Shown here in pieces: positions 1 through 3,673 of a stretch of 5,252 nt of DNA. The DNA comes from an uncultured bacterium (GTDB taxonomy: Bacteria > Gemmatimonadota > Gemmatimonadetes > Longimicrobiales > RSA9). Position 1 is the stretch's first letter. Each line of letters opens with the position of its first letter. The stretch spans positions 1-5,252 of the forward strand of contig CALBZE010000044.1 in NCBI GenBank assembly GCA_937889645.1. Reading direction: 5' to 3'. The translations under genes and the position numbers were made by a program. Under the pieces are notes generated by a model. The model saw nothing but the letters and a program-made list of their open reading frames with translations. It did no database searches and was not told the origin of the DNA.

Positions 1-55
1 CCGCGAGGGCGGCCGCACGGTCGGCGCCGGCGTCGTCACCGAGATCCTGCAGTAA
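1..55 (+). CDS. tuf: Elongation factor Tu, C-terminal end (partial)
   Basis: Only the last 17 codons and the TAA stop (53-55) are in the window. They read REGGRTVGAGVVTEILQ, which matches the nearly invariant EF-Tu C-terminus (REGGRTVGAGVVTxIL). This segment is the final beta strand of domain 3. EF-Tu is the cytoplasmic GTPase that brings aminoacyl-tRNA to the ribosomal A site. The gene runs off the left edge, so its GTPase domain cannot be seen. Its position just upstream of rpmG-secE-nusG is the classic tufB-type context, which supports the call despite the short fragment. Confidence 0.95.
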   Translation, partial: REGGRTVGAGVVTEILQ

Positions 56-63
56 TGGGCGCG

Positions 64-104
64 GGGGCGAGCGCGGCGGTGTGAAGGCCGTCCGCGCTCG
101 CTCC
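64..104 (+). terminator. Strong hairpin after tuf, possible terminator or attenuator
   Basis: The arms 67-76 (gcgagcgcgg) and 92-101 (ccgcgctcgc) are perfect 10-bp complements. The helix extends outward through 64-66/102-104 with one G-U pair, and inward through 77-79/88-90 past a bulged T at 91, leaving an 8-nt loop (80-87). It begins 8 nt after the tuf stop. No T-tract follows (ccgtccccg), so it is not a textbook intrinsic terminator. It could be a weak terminator, a 3'-end stabiliser for tuf mRNA or a processing site. Confidence 0.4.
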
Positions 105-133
105 GTCCCCGATGGAACTCCGGGCGGCCGCAA

Positions 134-174
134 GGCTACTATAAGGGCTGTAGCCTCGTCGCGGACGACGAGGC
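134..174 (+). promoter_or_regulatory. Candidate promoter or leader element upstream of rpmG
   Basis: TATAAG at 140-145 matches the -10 consensus at five of six bases in an otherwise very GC-rich gap. No convincing -35 hexamer lies 16-18 nt upstream. The element sits in the loop of an inverted repeat (ggctac 134-139 / gtagcc 150-155). A second perfect 8-bp hairpin follows at 153-160/167-174 (gcctcgtc / gacgaggc, 6-nt loop). The two stems share 153-155, so they cannot both form fully. A promoter before the secE operon is known in E. coli; assigning one here is inference. Confidence 0.25.
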
Positions 175-180
175 GTTTGC

Positions 181-191
181 GGAGGTGGAGG
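181..191 (+). promoter_or_regulatory. Double Shine-Dalgarno for rpmG
   Basis: GGAGGT at 181-186 lies 9 nt before the rpmG ATG at 196, and a second GGAGG at 187-191 lies 4 nt before it. The first has the better spacing. Together they strongly support translation of this short gene. Confidence 0.7.
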
Positions 192-195
192 CCGT

Positions 196-348
196 ATGCC
201 TCGCGACAAGATCATCCTGGCCTGCACGCAGTGCCAGGAGCGCAATTATCACACGACCAAGAACCGGCGCAAGCACCCCGAGCGGGTCGAGCGGCGCAAG
301 TACTGCCCGCGGTGCAACTCGCACACGGAGCACAAGGAAACGAAGTGA
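196..348 (+). CDS. rpmG: 50S ribosomal protein L33, zinc-ribbon form
   Basis: This 50-residue protein begins MPRDKIILACTQCQERNY and has the full L33 pattern: basic, a YHTTKNRR core around residues 18-25, and two CxxC pairs (C10/C13 and C37/C40). The four cysteines mark the zinc-binding C+ form rather than the cysteine-free C- form. L33 is a small protein of the large ribosomal subunit near the E site. The length is typical (49-55 aa). The start is fixed by GGAGGT 9 nt upstream and by the family N-terminus. Placement between tuf and secE is the standard location in many phyla. Some genomes also carry a C- paralogue used under zinc limitation; whether this one does cannot be seen here. Confidence 0.96.
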   Translation: MPRDKIILACTQCQERNYHTTKNRRKHPERVERRKYCPRCNSHTEHKETK

Positions 349-403
349 CCCGGGGCGGCCGGGCGTTCGTGCGTCCGCCGCTCTCGCGGGTTCTCGCCGA
401 TGC

Positions 404-407
404 GGAG
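404..407 (+). promoter_or_regulatory. Shine-Dalgarno that sets the secE start
   Basis: GGAG at 404-407, inside gcggagtga, lies 7 nt before ATG 415. The alternative in-frame ATG at 400 has no comparable purine tract upstream and itself overlaps this site. This favours the shorter 67-residue SecE. Confidence 0.6.
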
Positions 408-414
408 TGATCGA

Positions 415-618
415 ATGAGTTCGCTGGCCCGCGCCCGCGCCTTTGGCGCGGAGGTCGTCGACGAGCTGAAGAAGGTGACGTGGCCCGACTGGCCGCAGCT
501 CAAGAATGCGACCTTCGTCATCCTCGTCTTCGTGGTGATCGTCGCCCTCATCATCTGGGGGATGGACCTGGCCGTCAGCGGGATCCTGAATCTGATCATG
601 AACCTCTTCGCGGGTTGA
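415..618 (+). CDS. secE: Preprotein translocase subunit SecE
   Basis: From ATG 415 the product has 67 residues. It shows the short single-span SecE architecture: an amphipathic cytoplasmic helix, the conserved ELKKVTWPDWPQL motif (about residues 17-29), then one hydrophobic membrane segment (about 32-53, FVILVFVVIVALIIW). SecE clamps the two halves of SecY in the inner-membrane SecYEG channel and is essential for protein export. E. coli SecE has three spans, but most bacteria have this one-span form of 60-70 aa. An in-frame ATG at 400 would add MRSDR but lacks a ribosome site. The stop is 3 nt before nusG, the usual secE-nusG pairing and a sign of coupled translation. Confidence 0.95.
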   Translation: MSSLARARAFGAEVVDELKKVTWPDWPQLKNATFVILVFVVIVALIIWGMDLAVSGILNLIMNLFAG

Positions 619-621
619 GCC

Positions 622-1173
622 ATGGCGGAAGAGGTGCGCTGGTACGCGATCCAGACGTACTCGGGTCACGAGAACAAGGTCAAGAAGCTGATCGACCGCC
701 GGATCGCCGAGGAGCCGGGGGAGCGCCCCGAGGACAAGCAGATCCAGGAGGCGATCGTCCCGACGCAGGATGTCGTCGAGATCAAGAACGGGAAGAGGGT
801 GACCGTCACCCGACGGCTCTACCCGGGCTATGTGCTGGTGAAGATGGTGCTCAACCAGCGGACCCAGCACATCATCAACAACATCCAGGGCGTCATCAAG
901 TTCGTCGGGCCGGGCAAGGAGCCGCAGCCGCTGCGTGAGGAGGAGATCAACAAGATCCTCGGCCTCGCGCCGGAGTTGGAGGAAGCGGAGGCCCGCGAGG
1001 AGATCCCGTTCCGCATTGGTCAGGTGGTGGAGGTGATGGAGGGTCCGTTCACGGACTTCAGCGGAACGGTTCAGGACATCGACCCCGACAAGGGGAAGGT
1101 CAAGGTCGAAGTGAGCCTGTTCGGCCGACCGACATCGGTCGAGCTGGACTACACGCAGCTCAAGGGATATTAG
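622..1173 (+). CDS. nusG: Transcription termination/antitermination protein NusG
   Basis: This is a 183-residue protein of typical NusG length (about 175-185 aa). The N-terminal NGN domain (about residues 5-110) opens with WYAIQTYSGHENKVKK and contains the conserved LYPGYVLVKM strand, the surface that binds the clamp helices of RNA polymerase. The C-terminal KOW domain (about 128-183) shows GQVVEVMEGPFTDFSGTV and ends with the SLFGRPTSVELDYTQL strand pair that in E. coli contacts Rho or NusE/S10. NusG modulates elongation and pausing and links polymerase to Rho or the lead ribosome. The start is ATG 622, 3 nt after secE. The only upstream purine-rich stretch is a weak gggttgag, so coupling to secE translation is likely. 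No unusual insertion is seen. Confidence 0.97.
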   Translation: MAEEVRWYAIQTYSGHENKVKKLIDRRIAEEPGERPEDKQIQEAIVPTQDVVEIKNGKRVTVTRRLYPGYVLVKMVLNQRTQHIINNIQGVIKFVGPGKEPQPLREEEINKILGLAPELEEAEAREEIPFRIGQVVEVMEGPFTDFSGTVQDIDPDKGKVKVEVSLFGRPTSVELDYTQLKGY

Positions 1174-1177
1174 GCGC

Positions 1178-1603
1178 ATGGCGAAGAAGGTCGTGGGCTT
1201 CATCAAGCTCCAGGTGCCGGCGGGAGCGGCGAACCCCGCCCCGCCCGTTGGCCCGGCGTTGGGTCAGCACGGCGTGAACATCATGGAGTTCTGCAAGCAG
1301 TTCAACGCCAAGACCCAGGGCCAGGCGGGGCTGATCATTCCGGTCGAGATCACCGTTTACGCCGACCGCTCGTTCACCTTCATCACGAAGTCGCCGCCGG
1401 CGGCGGTGCTCCTGAAGAAGGCGGCCGGGCTGGAGAAGGGTTCCGCGAAGCCCAACAAGGAAAAGGTCGGTCAGGTCACCCGGCAGCAGGTGCGTGAGAT
1501 CGCTGAGGCGAAGCTTCAGGACCTCAACGCTGCGAGCATCGAATCGGCGATGCGGATGATCGAGGGAACGGCCCGTTCCATGGGCCTGAAGGTGGTGGAC
1601 TGA
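1178..1603 (+). CDS. rplK: 50S ribosomal protein L11
   Basis: This 141-residue protein is the standard L11 length. The N-terminal domain (1-70) has the proline-rich PAGAANPAPPVGPALGQHG segment with P20, P22, P23 and P26, the face that meets 23S rRNA helices 43/44 and, in other bacteria, thiostrepton and RelA-related factors. The C-terminal RNA-binding domain (about 75-141) shows KSPPAAVLLKKAAG and the terminal IEGTARSMGLKV. L11 forms the GTPase-associated centre with L10-L12. The gap from nusG is only 4 nt; AAGGGA at 1162-1167, inside nusG, lies 10 nt before the ATG and probably serves as its ribosome site. The stop overlaps the rplA start by one base (TGATG). The key conserved prolines are intact. 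Confidence 0.98.
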   Translation: MAKKVVGFIKLQVPAGAANPAPPVGPALGQHGVNIMEFCKQFNAKTQGQAGLIIPVEITVYADRSFTFITKSPPAAVLLKKAAGLEKGSAKPNKEKVGQVTRQQVREIAEAKLQDLNAASIESAMRMIEGTARSMGLKVVD

Positions 1604-2310
1604 TGCCGAAGCACGGAAAGAACTATCGGGCCGCTGTGGAGAAGCTCCCGCGGGGTCTTGTCCTGGACGATCCCAAGGAGGCGTTGCGGCTCGTCAAGGA
1701 GAACGCCTACGCGAAGTTCGACGAGACCGTCGAGGTCGCGGTTCGCCTCGGCGTCGATCCGCGTCACGCCGACCAGATCGTCCGCGGGACCGTCGTGCTC
1801 CCGCACGGCACCGGGAAGTCGGTGCGGGTCCTGGTCCTCGCCCAGGGCGAGAAGGTCCGCGAGGCGCAGGAGGCCGGCGCCGATTACGCGGGGATGGAGT
1901 ACGCCGACAAGATCAAGGAGGGCTGGCTCGAGTTCGACGTCGCCGTCGCGACGCCGGACGTGATGGGTACGGTCGGCCAGCTCGGGCGCATCCTCGGGCC
2001 GCGGGGCCTCATGCCGACGCCGAAGGCGGGCACGGTCACCTTCGACGTGGGCAAGGCGGTTCGCGAGATCAAGGCCGGTAAGATCGAGTTCCGGGTCGAC
2101 CGGACCGGGAACGTGCATGCCCCGATCGGTCGCGTTTCGTTCAGCGTCGACCAGCTCGCCGAGAACCTGGACGCGTTCATGGACACGGTCGTCCGGGCGA
2201 AGCCGGCCGCGGCGAAGGGGACGTACATCAAGACCGTGGCCGTCTCCAGCACGATGGGGCCGAGCGCCCGGATCGATCCCAACCTCTACCGGCGGGTGGC
2301 TGCGCAATGA
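1603..2310 (+). CDS. rplA: 50S ribosomal protein L1
   Basis: This 235-residue protein matches the usual L1 length (about 229-235). It opens with MPKHGKNYRAAVEKL, has domain II inserted in the middle, and carries the L1 signature ILGPRGLMPTPKAGTVTFD near residues 130-148, followed by FRVDRTGNVHAPIGRVSF. It ends with a TYIKTVAVSSTMGPSARID strand of the RNA-binding domain. L1 builds the mobile stalk that moves deacylated tRNA out of the E site, and in E. coli and several other bacteria it represses its own L11-L1 mRNA. The ATG shares its A with the rplK TGA. AAGGTGG at 1589-1595, inside rplK, lies 7 nt before the start. The stop overlaps the rplJ start by 4 nt (ATGA), so rplK-rplA-rplJ look translationally coupled. 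Confidence 0.98.
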   Translation: MPKHGKNYRAAVEKLPRGLVLDDPKEALRLVKENAYAKFDETVEVAVRLGVDPRHADQIVRGTVVLPHGTGKSVRVLVLAQGEKVREAQEAGADYAGMEYADKIKEGWLEFDVAVATPDVMGTVGQLGRILGPRGLMPTPKAGTVTFDVGKAVREIKAGKIEFRVDRTGNVHAPIGRVSFSVDQLAENLDAFMDTVVRAKPAAAKGTYIKTVAVSSTMGPSARIDPNLYRRVAAQ

Positions 2311-2831
2311 AAGCACAGGAGAAGCAGGCGGTCGTCGAAGAGCTCGCTACGAAGCTCAAGGACGCCCAGGCCTTCTATCTGACGGATTTCACCGGGCTGA
2401 ACGTCAAGAGCATCACGGACCTCCGGGCCCGGCTGCGTCGTGCCGGGGCGGAGTACCTGGTGGTCAAGAACACCCTGGCCGAGCGTGCGCTTTCGGGGCT
2501 CGAACTCCCGGACATCGGCCGCTTCTTCGTGGGCCCGACCGGACTGGTCATCGGCCGCGACGACGCGGTGACCGCCGCGAAGGTGCTGCGGGAGTTCGCC
2601 AAGGAGAACGAAGATCGCCCGGCCGTGAAGGTCGGCGTGGTCGAGCGTCGCGCGGTGACGCCGGAGGAGATCGTCCGCATCGCGACGCTCCCGCCCCGTG
2701 AGCAGCTCCTGGCCGAGCTCGCCGGGGCGATGGAGGCGCCGATGGCACAGCTGGCCTACGTGCTCCAGGCGAAGCTGCAAGAGTTCGTGGGTCTGCTCGA
2801 GGCGCTGCGCGCCGAGCGGGAGAGCGCCTGA
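2307..2831 (+). CDS. rplJ: 50S ribosomal protein L10
   Basis: This 174-residue protein opens MKAQEKQAVVEELATKLKDA, continues with FYLTDFTGLNVKSITDLRARLR and VVKNTLAERAL, all typical of the rRNA-binding domain of L10, and ends in a long amphipathic helix (about 137-174) where L12 dimers dock. It anchors the L12 stalk to 23S rRNA beside L11. E. coli L10 is about 165 aa and binds two L12 dimers; the somewhat longer tail could hold a third, but that is inference. The ATG lies inside the rplA stop (ATGA). A GGCGGGTGG stretch at 2291-2299 can act as ribosome site. The overlap means the classical L10 autoregulatory leader cannot sit between rplA and rplJ. Confidence 0.97.
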   Translation: MKAQEKQAVVEELATKLKDAQAFYLTDFTGLNVKSITDLRARLRRAGAEYLVVKNTLAERALSGLELPDIGRFFVGPTGLVIGRDDAVTAAKVLREFAKENEDRPAVKVGVVERRAVTPEEIVRIATLPPREQLLAELAGAMEAPMAQLAYVLQAKLQEFVGLLEALRAERESA

Positions 2832-2870
2832 ACACCAAAACACCTCATCCGCAATACAGGAAGAAGCGAA
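2832..2870 (+). promoter_or_regulatory. A-rich rplJ-rplL spacer with strong ribosome site
   Basis: This 39-nt spacer is rich in A and C and poor in G (acaccaaaacacctcatccg), unlike the GC-rich genes on each side, and no hairpin is apparent. It ends with AGGAAG at 2858-2863, 7 nt before the rplL ATG. L12 is needed at several copies per ribosome, so an open, efficient initiation region fits independent high-level translation of rplL. That role is inferred. Confidence 0.6.
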
Positions 2871-3260
2871 ATGGCTACCAAGGAAGAATTGCTCGACGCG
2901 ATCGGCGGCATGACCGTTCTGGAGCTTGCGGAGTTCGTCGAGGCGTTCAAGGAGAAGTTCGGCGTGACGGCCGTGGCCGCGGCTCCGGTTGCGGTCGCGG
3001 GTGCTGCGCCGGCGGGCGGCGCTGCGGCTCCGGCGGCGGCCGAGGAGAAGACCGAGTTCGACGTGATCCTCAAGGACGTCGGCGCCAAGAAGATCCAGGT
3101 CATCAAGGTGATCCGCGAGGTCACGAACCTGGGGCTCAAGGAGGCGAAGGACCTGGTCGACAACGCTCCGGGCACCATCCGCGAGGGTGTCTCGAAGGAG
3201 GAGGCGGAGCAGATCAAGGCCAAGCTCGAGGAGCAGGGCGCGACGGTCGAGCTGAAGTAG
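2871..3260 (+). CDS. rplL: 50S ribosomal protein L7/L12
   Basis: This 129-residue protein has the three classic parts: an N-terminal dimerisation domain that binds L10 (1-32, with LLDAIGGMTVLELAEFVEAF), a flexible Ala/Pro/Gly hinge (about 33-58, including AVAGAAPAGGAAAPAAA), and a globular C-terminal domain (about 60-129). The latter carries the factor-binding face, KKIQVIKVIREVTNLGLKEA followed by KDLVD. L12 is the multicopy stalk protein that recruits and stimulates EF-Tu, EF-G, IF2 and RF3. The length is slightly above the E. coli 121, mostly from the hinge. The start is ATG 2871, supported by AGGAAG 7 nt upstream. It is probably co-transcribed with rplJ, but its own ribosome site sets it apart from the overlapping genes before it. 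Confidence 0.98.
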   Translation: MATKEELLDAIGGMTVLELAEFVEAFKEKFGVTAVAAAPVAVAGAAPAGGAAAPAAAEEKTEFDVILKDVGAKKIQVIKVIREVTNLGLKEAKDLVDNAPGTIREGVSKEEAEQIKAKLEEQGATVELK

Positions 3261-3274
3261 CGCGGTCCGGCTCG

Positions 3275-3298
3275 CCGCGTCCCGCCAGGCGGGCGCGG
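3275..3298 (+). terminator. Hairpin just after rplL, possible attenuator
   Basis: The stem pairs 3275-3279 with 3294-3298 and 3281-3285 (cccgc) with 3289-3293 (gcggg), with a bulged T at 3280 and a 3-nt loop (3286-3288). That makes ten GC pairs starting 15 nt after the rplL stop. No T-run follows, so full intrinsic termination is unlikely. Its place matches the partial terminator known between rplL and rpoB in E. coli, which is the reason for the call. Confidence 0.35.
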
Positions 3299-3339
3299 GA
3301 GCGGCCGCCCGATGATCGGATGCCGGCACCCTTTCCGAA

Positions 3340-3355
3340 CCGGGGCGAGCCCCGG
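3340..3355 (+). repeat. Perfect inverted repeat with CGAG tetraloop
   Basis: The arms CCGGGG (3340-3345) and CCCCGG (3350-3355) enclose the loop CGAG, giving a compact all-GC 6-bp stem. It may be a transcript stability or processing element. In DNA this GC-rich, short stems also arise by chance. Confidence 0.35.
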
Positions 3356-3483
3356 GAAACGATGGATCCGGCCAGGCCGCTCCCGACCCGCCCGGGCGGC
3401 GCACCGCTCGCCGGCGCATGACCGGCGCGCGGGACCTCCCGGGGACGGGCGGGCAAACGGGTCGACTACTCCAGCTCGACAAA

Positions 3484-3513
3484 GGCGCCAATGCTCAGCT
3501 TGGGTCTAACGCC
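3484..3513 (+). promoter_or_regulatory. Possible structured rpoB leader RNA
   Basis: Within the lower-GC island, GGCG (3484-3487) can pair with CGCC (3510-3513), stacking directly on CCAA (3488-3491) paired with TTGG (3500-3503). A GC/GC pair step (3493-3494/3498-3499) continues past a bulged T to a 3-nt loop. A 6-nt one-sided bulge (gtctaa, 3504-3509) separates the outer helices. The result is an irregular hairpin with an asymmetric bulge, the sort of shape bound by proteins, but I do not recognise it as a known leader class. It may be chance. Confidence 0.2.
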
Positions 3514-3657
3514 GTACAACGAAGAATCGACATCCCCACCGCCCCAGCGGGCGGCCGGGGGTTTCTGCGCTTGTTTTCCGGGCGCGCCGGTCGCGTGCCC
3601 CCGGGGTGGTCGCTCGCCCGCGACCGCCGCGGGGCCGAGATCGGTTTTCGTCGCCTG

Positions 3658-3663
3658 AGGAGG
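3658..3663 (+). promoter_or_regulatory. Consensus Shine-Dalgarno of rpoB
   Basis: AGGAGG at 3658-3663 lies 10 nt before the TTG start at 3674, and GGGAG at 3662-3666 gives a 7-nt alternative register. An in-frame TGA at 3656-3658 overlaps it, which rules out any upstream extension of rpoB. Confidence 0.8.
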
Positions 3664-3673
3664 GAGATCCGCC

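Larger units (their letters stand above)
3261..3673 (+). other. Long rplL-rpoB intergenic region, no gene recognised
   Basis: This 413-nt gap contains no protein I can recognise and no tRNA-like element. It is mostly extremely GC-rich, with several hairpins (3275-3298, 3340-3355, a weak one at 3410-3426). An island of visibly lower GC at about 3461-3532 includes a possible RNA fold at 3484-3513. It ends with the rpoB ribosome site. In E. coli the equivalent gap (roughly 320 nt) holds a partial terminator and an RNase III site that lower rpoBC expression relative to rplJL; a similar role here is plausible but inferred. No good sigma70-type promoter was found. Weak matches are TCGACA at 3476-3481, without a partner -10, and TTGGGT 3500-3505 / AAGAAT 3522-3527. 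Confidence 0.7.

Noticed and set aside
400..414. ATG 400 as the secE start, adding MRSDR.
   Set aside because: There is no ribosome site in front of it, and the only good one (404-407) fits ATG 415.
139..1206. A 355-codon minus-strand frame across rpmG-secE-nusG.
   Set aside because: It is antisense to three well-recognised genes, has low-complexity composition (long runs of D, E, L, H, R) and has no domain.
3331..3345. Complement of ttccgaaccgg resembling a tRNA T-arm on the minus strand.
   Set aside because: The T-loop is not followed by the paired CC side, and no acceptor, D or anticodon arms can be drawn around it.
2286..3491. A 401-codon minus-strand frame across rplJ-rplL.
   Set aside because: It is an antisense shadow of conserved ribosomal genes with arginine/leucine-rich sequence typical of GC-rich complement strands.
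3476..3527. Sigma70-like promoter before rpoB (TCGACA 3476-3481; TTGGGT 3500-3505 with AAGAAT 3522-3527).
   Set aside because: The best -35 has no -10 at proper spacing, and the paired set matches only three and four of six bases. It is too weak to call as a feature.
3491..3658. A 55-codon + strand reading frame (MLSLGLTPYNEES...) ending exactly at the rpoB ribosome site, which would make a leader peptide.
   Set aside because: It has no clear Shine-Dalgarno, and after the first dozen residues it turns into Pro/Ala/Gly/Arg-rich sequence typical of random GC-rich DNA. There is no recognisable family.
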